Origin: Nephrocerus scutellatus
Lineage: Eukaryota > Arthropoda > Insecta > Diptera > Pipunculidae
Direction of reading: 5' to 3'
Assembly: GCA_947095585.1 (NCBI GenBank)
Contig: OX352763.1
Location: forward strand, 35,265,462-35,329,461
Length of the DNA: 64,000 bases
Below are positions 44,963 through 56,514 of the stretch, in pieces. Within the stretch, counting starts at the first letter, position 1; each line of letters opens with the position of its first letter. The position numbers and the translations under genes are program-made. Below the pieces are notes generated by a model. It ran no database searches, had not been told where the DNA came from, and saw only the letters and a program-made list of their open reading frames with translations.

Positions 44963-45644
44963 ATGCTAATTATAAAAAATCTGTTAAGTCTTATATATTT
45001 TCCTATATGAACATTTATTTAGAGCACCTACACATACTTCACTTTCAGTCATTACCAGGGCAATGACGCTACAAAATAAATTTTTAATACTATCGGTAAT
45101 TACTTGCACACTACGAAATTTATGTATTTAGTTTTCGGATTTCCTTTTTAAATTCTAGAGGACACTAAAAAGTTCCTTACTTGAAGTTTACGTAAACGTG
45201 TTTCTTTGGGCATTCTTCAAATATCACAAGATTATACATATCTGTGGTTGGTATGGCATTTTATGTAAGTACGCACTCTACACTCCGTATATATAATCAC
45301 TAAAGTGTATGTTATAAGCATACCCACCCATACGTACACATAAACATACATACAGTTCCACAGCAAATAATTTTTATTTACAACTTTCAAATTGTTTGCT
45401 ATTTTAGTCGCTTAGCAAAACGTTTATTTTCCATTATTATAATACTGGGTGTTTTTGTTTTGTAAAGGTGAGTAAAAAATAGTAAAACGATGATTTGGTT
45501 ATTTATTTTGTTGAATTCCGCAGAGAAAACAATTAAAGGACAACTTTAAATAAAAAAAATCATTACATTCAACCTGAGTAACACTTTTCGTAAAAATACG
45601 GTTTTTAGTCACTGAAATAGAGATTCTACGATAGCGAATCGCCT
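44963..45644. other. Intergenic, nothing recognised
   Basis: AT-rich; no ORF or repeat of note. Confidence 0.4.
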
Positions 45645-46155
45645 GAAATTCATCGTATGAATCACTAATCGCAAACCAATTAAGGGCAAGGGCAATTCTT
45701 TGCAAGCAGTTCATCGCATAAACAATTAATTGCAGTGGCAATAAGTTGCAGGAGCAATTCATCATCGCAAAATAACCCATTCCAGGGGCAATTCATCGCA
45801 TGAACAATTTTTTCCAAAAATATTCATTGCATAGGCAATTTATCACATAAACAATTCATCACAAAATAATTCATTGCAAGGGCAATTATTTGCAAGCGAT
45901 TCATCGCATGAACAATTGATTTCAGTGGCAATTCATTGCAGGAGCAATTCATCAGATGAACAATTCATCGCTAAAATAACCCATTGCAGGGACAATTCAT
46001 CGCATGAAAAATTCATGGTAAAACAATTCATTGCAGCGACAATTCATCGCAAAGCAATTCATTACAAACCAATTCATCGCAAAACAGTTCATTGTCGGGG
46101 CAATTCTTTGCAAACAATTCAGCACATAAATAATTTATTACAGGCGTAATTCAGA
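45645..46155 (+). repeat. Minisatellite array 1, caattcatcgca core
   Basis: A 12-13-bp core (caattcatcgca / acaattcattgcaggggc) repeated over 500 bp in loose higher-order blocks of about 45-50 bp. ORFs rich in QFIA/SSHE are translations of it. Confidence 0.9.
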
Positions 46156-46339
46156 AGTGATTCTCAATTTATATTTCCGATAAAAGAGAAACACATCTAT
46201 ATAGTGTAAAAGTTTTGCAGGAACTGAAAGACATTTTGTTTTTATTTTCTAAATTCGATAATATAAGGCAGTGTTCAGAGACTTACATGGCAACGAAAAT
46301 ATTAATTATATATTACAAATTATATGAAAAAAAACACTG

Positions 46340-48600
46340 TGCTACTCTACTCCGGCAAACCCTTCGGCAGTCCCCGTGAATCTGGAGTGAGTCTGTTACT
46401 AACGCCAACAGCACGCAGAGGCCTAATTTCCTGACACCCACATGGTGATAGGATCTTATCGGCCAGATTTCGGACTAGGATACGGTGCGTCACAATCATA
46501 CAGTGTTACGCTCCAACGAATCGTTCGACTGAGGATGAAAAGGACAACTTCTACAATCAGCTAAGCGCTGTATTCAACGCAACGCCGAACGTAGATATCG
46601 TCATCGTGATGGGGGACTTGAATGCCAAGGTAGGCAACGACAATGAAGGTCTCAGACATGTGATTAGGAAGCACGGCCTCGGCGAACGAAATGACAATGG
46701 TGAAAGATTTGTTGATTTCTGCAACACCAACCACCTTGTCATAGGAGGCACCATGTTTGCGCATAAGACCTGCTTCAAAGTCAGCTGAATGTCAACTGAC
46801 AGGCAATCATCATCCAACCAAATCGACCATGTGGCTATCAGCCGACGTTTTAGGAGCTGTCTTTTAGACGTCCGAAAATACGAAGAGTCAACATAAGTAT
46901 GGTAAGGGATCATCACCTTATGGTAGCTACTGTCCAGTTACGTACTGCATCAGTTCAAAGACTCCGCAATATCATCCGAATGCCTAGGTATAACATCGAC
47001 CAGCTAAAGATCCCTTCAATACGCCAACAATTAAGGGATCATTTATCGCAAGGAGTGGGAGCAATCAGCAGCTCACTTCCGAAAACCTTCCAAGAACATT
47101 GGAAAGGTGTGAAAAATGTTTTCATATCTGGAGCGGAAAGTATTGTTGGTAGAAGTCAGGCAAGGCTCAGCACGTGGCTTACCGAGGCTACAAGGAGGTG
47201 GATTGAAGAACGTAAGCTACTTACAGCTCATATTGTAGATACCCAAGCAGCAGCGAGGATCGAGCTAGAGTTCCTGTATCGAAGCAAAATGAGAAAAGTG
47301 CAGCGTAGTGTAAGACGTGACAAACGTAATTATATTAAAAACTTGGCAACAGAAGCATAGGAAGCAGCGAGCAAGTGTGATAGCAGAACCGTTTACCACC
47401 AAAGAGCTGACAGGTGGTCAACGCTCTAGCCAACATCCGGTGAAAGGCCTATATGGTGCCGTACTCGTTTCATATGAGGATCAGCTCAAAAGATGGAAGG
47501 AGCATTTCTCTACGGTCCTTAACCGTGTATTCGCCAACGATATGCACCCAAATCAAACGGAGCTGCCGGAAGTAACAATTTCCCGAATTCGCACCTCAAC
47601 TCCCAGTAAAGATGAGATCGCTACCGCGATCAACGCACTAAAGAAAAACAAGTCGGTAGGACTAGATCGTATACCCGCAGAGCTTCTGCGTGTCGCTCCA
47701 ACGACATCAGCAGAGCTTTTATATCCTCTTGTAGAGAGAGCTTAGGAGGCAGAAAGTTTCCCAGACGAGTGGAAAGGAAGGGAATGATTGTCAAGCTCCC
47801 TAAAAAAGGTAGTCTTATGGAGTGCGAATACTGCAGAGGCATTTGCGTTCTTCCTGCAGTAGCAAAGGGGTTATCAAAAGTAGTACTTGAGTCAATTAAG
47901 GAACATCTGGAAGTTACACTCGATGCCGAACAACATGGTTTCCGCACTGGACCACACCACATCACACCCTGCGGATCATTATTGAACAGTGCGTTGAATT
48001 CCAGTCACAACTGCACCTGCTGTTCATCGATTTTGAAAAGGCGTTTGACATGGTCAACAGACAGTGGAAGGTGGAACATAACAGAACATTGTCAACCGAA
48101 TCGGCAAAGCAAAATCAGTGTTTGAAATGATGTTCATGATATGGCGAAGCAATGTGATCAGCTTAAGCACCAAGCTGCGACTGTTTCGTTCAAATTTTCA
48201 ATCTGTGCTGTTATATGAGTGCAGCACTTGGAAGATGACCGCTACTATCACAAAAATATTACAAACGTTCGTAAATAGGTGCCTACGAAACATCTTAATG
48301 GTTTTCTGGCCTAACCGTATCTCTAACGAACATCTTTACCAGAGAACGGGTCAGGAACCAATACGCACAACCATCCAACGACGGAAGTGGCAGTGGATTG
48401 ATCATACACTCCGAAAAGGCGAAAGTTCCATAGCAAACTACGCAATGCAATGGAATCCGTTATGGTAGAAGAATGGGTCGTCCGAGAAATACATGGCGCA
48501 GAACATTTGAGGAGGAATCACGGCAATTGGGGAAGAGTTGGAGAGAGCTGAAGCTCATTGCCAGGAACCAGGGATATAGGACATAAGTAAAGTAAAGTAA
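46340..48600 (+). mobile_element. RTE-like non-LTR retrotransposon, copy B
   Basis: Endonuclease from 46350 (STEDEKDNFYNQLSAVF, MGDLNAKVGNDNEGLRHV, GLGERNDNGERFVDFCN), spacer (46899-47620; GVGAISSSLPKTFQEHWKG), RT fingers (INALKKNKSVGLDRIPAELL, MECEYCRGICVLP), FIDFEKAFDMVN, deletion of the YADD region near 48080, C-terminus (KLRLFRSNFQSVLLYEC, CLRNILMVFWPNR, RRKWQWIDHTLRK). The 3' tail (taaag)n is at 48582-48600. It lies between two arrays of the same minisatellite. Confidence 0.85.
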
Positions 48601-48639
48601 ATTATATCAAAAGAATATAGAATCAATAAATTCTTAGCG

Positions 48640-49170
48640 TTAGGGGCAACTCATCGCATAAAAAATTCATCAGAAAACATCGTAAAACAATTCATTGCAG
48701 GGGCAATTATTCGCAAGCAATTAATCGCAAAACAATCCATTGCAGGGGCAATTCATCGTATGAACAAATCATGGCAAAACAATTCATTGAAAGGGCAATT
48801 CATCACAGGAACAGTTCATCACAAAACAATTCATTGCAAGGGAAGTTCATCGCATGTAAAATTCATCGCAAACCAATTCATCACAAAACAATTCAATGCA
48901 AGAGCAATTCATCACATGAACAATCTATTAAAGGGGCAATTCATCACAAGAACAATTCATGGTAAAATAATTGAAGGGGCAACTCATCGCATAAACAATT
49001 CATCACAAAACAATTCATTGAAGGGGCAATTCTTTGTAAACAATTCATCGCATGAAAAATTCATTTCAGGGGCAATTCTTCGCAAGCAATTCATCGCATG
49101 AACAATTCTTCAGAAAACAGTTCATCGCAAAACAATTCATTGCAGGGACAATTCTTTGCAAGCATTCGAT
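48640..49170 (+). repeat. Minisatellite array 2, caattcatcgca core
   Basis: Same core and orientation as 45645-46155, more than 30 copies of caattcat variants. Confidence 0.92.
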
Positions 49171-49887
49171 GAATTTTTTGGCGATAAATTGTTGTTGCGA
49201 TGAAACAGCCGGGAACGGAAGCACATTATCTAAGTACGAAACTTTCCATAACATAATATTGGTCATCAAACGATGCACGACGACGATGAATCAACAAAAA
49301 ATCACACAAAATTTGTTACGCTTACAGAAAAATCACCCTGTTTATATCCATTCCTCTTCACTTCACTATAACAACATTCAATTTACCTTGGTTAACGTAA
49401 AGTGACAACGCCGCCAATACCTCTTTGGAATATTATGTTAATAACCTCTGCAAAATGCTGCTCACACGTAAGTGGCACACAAACACACACGGACTAAACA
49501 TAAACAAACACTTTGCACATTTGGAGACACAAAACTCTTACCCTAGTTTACTTAACATTTACGACATCCTGCGACAAAAGTGTAAAAAACAGTAAATTTT
49601 TAACACAAAAAGCTCTGGCAAAAACGCGACGACTGCACTTCACATGAATAGCAATATACTCATCCGTCATCCTCGAGTGGATACTTCTCACTTAGAGACT
49701 AGGAGACAGTGTGTATGGATGACAATTTGTGCCAACTCATGGATTTACTTTACTCTTCCAGTCGATTCGATGATGTATACTAGGCGCAACAATACACTCT
49801 GATGACTTGGTTGGTGTCGGCCGCGAAAGGCTACAAGGCGGCTGACACCAGTAAAGATTCCTTCCGTTTATCAGTTTGTTGTTGTTT
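49171..49887. other. No gene seen
   Basis: Intergenic DNA; only a strong hairpin (49812-49850) stands out. Confidence 0.4.
49812..49850. other. Hairpin, 13-bp stem, 13-nt loop
   Basis: tggtgtcggccgc pairs with gcggctgacacca, with one G-U pair. No T-run follows; function unknown. Confidence 0.55.
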
Positions 49888-50302
49888 TTAAAGCAACATG
49901 TGGTTGGGTTTACTGGCGCTCTTCGAGCCAGCGCGAATACCTGATGTTTTACCTAATTTATCTAAATCTTCCCAAGAGTATTCCTTTATTCTGGGTACTT
50001 CCGGGCATGCGTCATAATCATCATCCCTCCCCGTGACCACAAACTCAAAAGCACTCTCAGCAAAGCTTCGCCGGCGGCCAGCATTGCCAGATGTTGGCAT
50101 CGCTCTGTTGTGTTGTTTGTTGTTTATCTGCATTTTGCCGGTATACGGCGGTATGCTTGGTCGTTTTCCGTCGTCTATCTTCCAGTGCTCCACTTTTGGT
50201 GTACCCCTCGGCTTCAACATTCAACCAATACAATAGCACAACACAGAGCAGCATAACTTGACACTCGCTCGCTTTTAAGGATAGTAGATCAGGTTGCAGC
50301 AC
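49888..50302 (-). CDS. Unrecognised overlapping ORF pair, possible host exon
   Basis: Two minus-strand frames overlap. One (50220-49888, 110 codons) is compositionally protein-like, with RRRSFAESAFEFVVTGRDDD, PRIKEYSWEDLDKLG and a possible donor TTAG-gtaaaa after DKL. The other (50302-50057, 81 codons) contains a signal-peptide-like VMLLCVVLLYWLNVEA. I do not recognise either, and cannot tell which, if any, is expressed. A first exon of a gene continuing to the left is one reading. Confidence 0.3.
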
Positions 50303-50309
50303 TTCAGTT

Positions 50310-51490
50310 TAACGTGGTGTCTTGTCAGCGAAGGATGACAACAGTAACGGAGTGCAAAAAAGTGTTGTTTGTTCTTTAAAGGATTTGAATTTGAATTTCA
50401 ATAAAAATTTTAATATTTTTTTTTTTTTCAAAATTTGTCTACAAAGTGAAAGAAAGAAAATCGGTGTTAGAGCAAAAATGTAAAACAGAATTGTCGTCCG
50501 GTTGGTTACATGATGTTTCGCAGGACATAATGGATTATTGCACCTTAAACTCTCTACTAAATTAAATTCTACCGAAAGAGGATAACGCACCAAAATTCAC
50601 TTGGGAATTACTGCTAAAAGGATTATTCATCTTTGCAGAACATTGGCATATTTTCCAGGTGACCTGCCTTGAATAATAAATCAAATCCACGTAAGTAATT
50701 ACGAGGATGAAAATAAAAGAAATTCCAACGCGGATTATTGTTATTACACTTTGCTGGCAGGGTTCAAAATGAGTTTTTCCGTCCGGTTAGGCTATTACAT
50801 GGATCACGCCTGCTTATGATTGGCGTGTGTTGCTGTTAATTAATTAACATTATTTTTTAGGTTTTTTTTTTGTAAATTGCTTGCTATAAACAACTACATA
50901 TATGTATATTATCAACTCAAAAAGTGTGTTTAGACGGAAAAAGTCGTTATTCACACTGGTTTCTAGTCATTCTAGTATTTGTAAGACCCCTCAACGAGCC
51001 TCCATTTGGTTTTTTCTGCATAAATTTGAGCCTCTTGCGGTTATTTTTATTTATGCGTTCTCTATGCAAAATATGAATTCATTGGCGTCAGCCATATGGA
51101 GTTAATTGCTGGAGCATTATTTCAATACCGGTAATTTGGAAATGAATTTTCCTAAAGCCGGTAATACCAGTAATTTTCGTTACTGGACAAATACAAGAAA
51201 ATATATAAAAAAAATTTTTTAGAATACAATAAGCATTTTTTTGTTGCTTTTTTTACTTTTATTTTATAGCAACATTAAGCAACACACGACTAAATAAGAA
51301 TCATTTTTAAATTTTTTTATTATTTATTGCACTTTGATTTTTGTTATTTTATTTTATGTTTACAATATACAGGCGTGTCCCCTTAATCGTGCATACTAAT
51401 TTGGAAAATGATTCTTGGGTATATTCTAAGAAAACAATCGTTGTACAGAAGGGGTCTATTTCGAATGTTAACATCATTTATCGGTGATTT
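50310..51490. other. No gene seen
   Basis: AT-rich; short accggtaat-type palindromic phrases near 51125-51175 only. Confidence 0.4.
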
Positions 51491-51498
51491 AAGAAAAA

Positions 51499-51669
51499 GC
51501 TTACTTTGGTGTACACTGATCCGCATGTTAACGGAAATTTCCCTGTTAATACTAATGGTATAAACTTTGTTGATGACTTTTTAGAAGAAATACTAGTCTT
51601 TGTAATTGCATTTAAATATAGTTGATATCTTATTTGAGTATAAAGATATCCAACTTCTATGCCAGTTCC
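51499..51669 (+). repeat. Inverted-repeat arm, left
   Basis: gcttactttggtgtac... to ccaacttctatgccagttcc is the inverted counterpart of 54683-54848 at roughly 75-80% by eye. Confidence 0.75.
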
Positions 51670-51679
51670 ATAGTTCAAT

Positions 51680-53375
51680 GACATTACAATTGTCAGCTCT
51701 ATAGACAAGGCCAATCTACTTGCTTCACATTTCGCAGCTAGCTCTACGCTACCAGATAGCGCGTTGTCGCCGCCTGTACTTGCAACAGTTGAATCCTTTT
51801 GTACTCGTCAAGTGGCTAGATTATTAAATGATCTCAACATTCACAAATCTGCAGGGCACGATGGCATTCCCGCTATAGTTTTGAAGAGGTGTTCTTCAAC
51901 GTTGGCATTACCACAGCGCAGACTTTTTTCTTATTCTTCTGGAGTCGTCCCAAGGAACTGGAAAACAGCCTTTATCCAGCCTGTTCCTAAAAAAGGCGAA
52001 ACGTCAACTCTTTCCTCACACCGACCCATTGCACTAACATCTATACTCTCCAAGGTCATGGAAACCCTGATCAATCGTAAACTTATGCAATCACGTGAAA
52101 TCCTTAGTGACCAGCAGTATGGTTTTCGTAGGCAGCGTTCTACAGGTGTCCTGATGGCTTATCTCACTGAAAAGTGGAACTAGTCTATTCATAAATTTGG
52201 TGAAAGTAAAGTTGTTGCATTGGACAGAGTCTGGCATCAAGCTCTATTGTCGAAAATGAATGCCTATGGAATTAATAACACCCTGCTCGATTGGACTAGT
52301 AACTACCTATCTGATCCAGGTCATATTGAATGGATTCAAATCCAATGTTTATCGCATAAACGCCGGTGTTCCTCAAGGCTCTGTTTTATCACCGACACTC
52401 TTTCTGATTTTCATTAATGATCTCCTATCCACCACCTCTAATCCAATCCATTCCTTTGCTGACGACAGTACTCTTAGCTTTTCATATGACTTCTCACTTT
52501 CTGCACGCCCTGCACTTCGTCACAAGTGGAACTTGAGCAACAACGTATGTTAAAAACATTAAATTCTGACCTTGACAACACAACAAGGTGGGGACTACAT
52601 AATAGAGTTGAATTTAACGCTTCCAAAACCCAATACTGTCTTCTGTCGTTCAAGCGCAATTAAAACCCCCAACCATTATCCATTAATGGATATTCCATCA
52701 AAAAAAAAACTGAAAAACTCTCAATTATCGGTATGTGCGTCAACAACAAGCTTCGTTGGAATGACCATATATTTGCCATCGTCAAAAATGCTTCGAGATG
52801 TTGACGTTTCCTAAAACGGTGCAAGATGTACTTTACTCCTTCAGATTTGGCTACTATTTACAAGGCGTATATTCGCCCTAAACTTGAATACATTTGTATT
52901 GCCTGGACAACATTGCATCTACTAGACAGAGTTCAGAACCGCGTGTTCAAACTTATTGGTGACGTAAATATCGCGAAAACAATCGAATCGCTTGAATATC
53001 GTAAGAATGTTTACTGCCTGTCACTGTTTTATCGCTTTTTCCACAAGCGGTGTTCAAAAGAAATATCCAGATGCATCCTGCCAATTCTCCAACCAATCCG
53101 TAATAGCCATGCCTCAACTCGAGCTCACGGTGTCCACCATAAAGGCTACCTTCTGACGTACTAGCCAATTCAGAGATTCCTTCTTTAGCCGCACGATAGT
53201 TATGTGGAATGAATTGCCTGATTCTGTGTTTCCGCATTTGTATGATCTGCATTCGTGTAAGACACGCGTGCATAGACATCTCAACTTTCCTCTCCCTAAT
53301 TTCCTAACGCCCACGCTGTGCTAAGCATTAAAAGGGTGGTGCAAATCCCTTTGGCTTGTGTACATTAAAAAAAAG
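51680..53375 (+). mobile_element. Jockey-type non-LTR retrotransposon, copy 2
   Basis: RT in order: SAGHDGIPAIVLKRCSSTLA, WKTAFIQPVPKKGET, HRPIALTSILSKVMETLINR, QQYGFRRQRSTGVLMAYL, INAGVPQGSVLSPTLFLIFI, SFADDSTLSFSY, KLRWNDHIFAIVKNASRC, MYFTPSDLATIYKAYIRPKL, VQNRVFKLIGD. Frameshifts at about 52180, 52340, 52550 and 52815. Endonuclease half missing. Confidence 0.88.
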
Positions 53376-53407
53376 TTCCAGTTTTCACTCAGATCCCTCT
53401 CAAATTT

Positions 53408-53547
53408 TAATAGAATATTGTCACCGGAAATATACAACTGTGCAAAATTTCAATAAAATTGGGATTTGGGAAGTGGCTTAAAAATTGATCGCAAGATCTG
53501 ACCAGCCAGCAACGGGCACGCGAAGTTAATATAGAGAATTTAAAAAA
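53408..53547 (+). repeat. Dispersed repeat, copy 2
   Basis: Counterpart of 10930-11092 (shared attgatcgcaaga, gttaatatagagaatttaaa). It ends where the TIR of the next element begins. Confidence 0.75.
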
Positions 53548-54495
53548 GGTTTTTTTTGCTTTAATCTCCAAAGGCTATGAATAAAAAATTCATGTGTATA
53601 ATAAAACAGTTATAACAGGTGCTCAAAGTGTCCTCCATCGTTTTGTATGCAGGCTAGAGCCCGTTCTTGGATTTCTCTGCGAATACTTATTGATACCAAC
53701 TGCTGACTCACTTTTGATGACGCTTCAAGAATATGCTCTACTAATTCACTTAAAGTTGCTTTTTCGGTTAAATAAACAACTTCTTTCATTCTTTGGCATA
53801 CAAAAAATTCAAATACTGTAAGGTACTCTTTATGTAACCATTTCTTAACCGTTCGACCATTTAAAGCCGGAGCACCATCCTGTTGGAAATATGATGAAGT
53901 TGATTCAGTGGAATGTCCTCCAATAGTTCTGGTAAATCATTTCGCAAAAACTCCAGATAGTTGGTAGAATTCAGCCAAGATGCTAGTTTGAAGGGACGAT
54001 TAACTTATTTCCAATTACACCAGCCCACATATTGACACTGAATTTGTGTTGAAATAATGACTGTCTCCTTCTGTGTGGATTCAACGCAGCCTATATATGA
54101 ATATTGAAAAAGTTTGTGATCCATCTTTTGTAAATTGAGATTCGTGCCTTCAAAGAATTCTGCTAATAAACTCTTGGTCATCCAAGCTGCGCTCCAGCAA
54201 CCAATTAGAAAACCCACGTCTTTTTTCCAATTCATCGTGAAGCATCGGTCTGGTGCAGGTGGTGGTATGAATAAAGTTTTTCTGCATGCAATACATTAGA
54301 AATTTATGTCTGGAAACATTGAATTGCATAGCTAATCCCGTGAAATCTAAGAATGGGCTCTAGCATGCATACAAAACTAAGGAGGACACTTTGAGCACCT
54401 CTTACAACTGTTGTTGTACACACATAAAATAAAAATTATCTAAAACCACACAAATAATTTTTTGTTCATAGGCTTTGGAGCTTAAAGCAAAAAAC
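53548..54495 (-). mobile_element. DDE transposon with TIRs, degenerate transposase
   Basis: TIRs of about 40 bp: ggttttttttgctttaatct at 53548 and the complement ending at 54495. Minus-strand frames contain HKFSVNMWAGVIGNKLIVPS, LLEDIPLNQLHHI and a terminal GGHFEHLL-like block, as in insect Tc1/mariner-related transposases. Many frameshifts. Confidence 0.75.
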
Positions 54496-54682
54496 TCATT
54501 TATTAAAATTTTACCTGCTGCTGCTTTTTCCAATTATCATAAAATCTGTGGGTTTTTCCGCAAACTTCTTGGTGAATTTTATTTTTATTATTGTTACGTT
54601 CATAAGAAAGAAATAGGAAAACGTACGCATTTTCTGGAGAAATTTGACCTCAAATTCAAAAATTAGCATAGACAAGAACACT

Positions 54683-54848
54683 GGAACTGGAATAGAAGTT
54701 GGATATCTTTAAACTCAAATAAGATATCAACTTTATTTAAACGCAGTTTCAAAGGCTAGTATTTCTTCTAAAAACAAAGTCCTAAACATAGTTTCTACTA
54801 TTAGTAGTAACAGAGTAATGTCTGTTAAAATGGTACACCAAAGTAAGC
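54683..54848 (-). repeat. Inverted-repeat arm, right
   Basis: Partner of 51499-51669; its last base adjoins the N gap. Confidence 0.75.
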
Positions 54849-55048
54849 NNNNNNNNNNNNNNNNNNNNNNNNNNNNNNNNNNNNNNNNNNNNNNNNNNNN
54901 NNNNNNNNNNNNNNNNNNNNNNNNNNNNNNNNNNNNNNNNNNNNNNNNNNNNNNNNNNNNNNNNNNNNNNNNNNNNNNNNNNNNNNNNNNNNNNNNNNNN
55001 NNNNNNNNNNNNNNNNNNNNNNNNNNNNNNNNNNNNNNNNNNNNNNNN
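54849..55048. other. Assembly gap, 200 N
   Basis: Exactly 200 N, so probably an arbitrary-length scaffold gap. X-containing ORFs across it are meaningless. Confidence 0.99.
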
Positions 55049-56514
55049 AGGCTCTTTCTCGTGATTTAGCGTACCGTAACCTATCGGAAGATGCTGCTCC
55101 TGCGAGGCCTTTTTTAGTCGTTTACCATCCAAAAGTTGAATACACTTTGTTAATTATTATTAAACCATAAAAATTTGATTGTTTTTTTATTGAAGCATTG
55201 TTCACATACATAGTAACCAAATATTGCCATAAACTTGTGCTCTGACCAGCACAAACTCACAAGTGTAGAGCTCTCAAGTACTTCTGTGGCACTCATGGGA
55301 ACGAATCCATGGTGCTTTACCTGACACTACCAATAAGTACTTTCAAAATTAATTAAATTTAATTAAACAACACGGCATAATATAACAAAGCATACTCGTG
55401 TTACTTTGTCTATGTGTCTAGTATGGGCTTTTAAAGTAATTAACTTATGCTACAACTGTTTCCTATAAAAATAAAGGAAATACTTAAAGTCCTTCTACAA
55501 TTTTTAACCGCAATCTAATGCATTTGTATAGAATATCTTATTTTCACAAAAGAGCAACTACAACAAGTGAATAATAATAAATAATACTGACATACTAAGT
55601 GCTGAGTGTGAAAGGATTTTGTTTGTTTCTTTGGAAAAACATGTAGACAAACAGACGAAAAAAAATCGATTTATTGACTAAAATAATGAGAAGGTAAAGC
55701 CATAATGTTCAATGGGATCGTTATAACGTTCTAAGGCACATTTGATAACAATTGGGGCAATTATCAAATCTGCTAAATCAAGCCAATATCTTTGTGGAAT
55801 CTTTGTGAATTGTTCACTAGCTCACTTATTCCATTCATTGTATCGATAACATTTTTGGGATTAATTTAGATTGTTGATTGTTTAGTGGTGGGAATATCGA
55901 TTGGACGGAGCATATGTTCACACTCATGGAAGTGAAACACATTATTGGTCGGACTCTTTGTCTTTTTTTCTTCAATATAATAAAAACAACTATTCTACAC
56001 TAATCCTTCTCAGTAAGTTTGGCATGGAAATAATAACCTTGTCTGTTAATAATAATGAATTACCGAAACTATTGTAACACAGTAATCAGTCACCAGACTT
56101 CGACGTCAGTAAAATGATAGCTGATAAATGTCACGGAAAACTTTCCAATTCGCCTTTCGGAAACGGCTTTAAATTATAGGCCTTTCCATTTGTGTGCAAA
56201 TATATAACATGCACAACACGAATGGTCGCGAGTAGCTAGTCTTTGGACCAAAAGAGTCTGTCGAGCCAATATTATTTTATGAGGAAGTTCGATTCTGGAA
56301 ATCAATGAGCGCAATTTTGATGTTAAATACCTCGGTATGCTCCGCCCGACGAGACATATAGCTCGATTAAGTAAAGTTCCTACCAAGAAATTTATTTGTA
56401 AAAGGATTTAAAAGCCACAACACCATACACATAAAGCGTTTCGATTGTAGAGCAAAAAACGAGAAAAACTTATATTCTACTTTTCGTTCGACTATATTGA
56501 TTCCTTTTCTTCTT
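55049..56514. other. No gene seen
   Basis: AT-rich; a 70-codon minus ORF at 56174-56386 has no recognisable motif. Confidence 0.4.

Noticed and set aside
45874..49101. ORFs with repeated QFIA, SSHE and MNNS motifs
   Set aside because: Pure translations of the caattcatcgca minisatellite.
54782..55132. ORFs crossing the N run
   Set aside because: Unknown bases were read as open codons.
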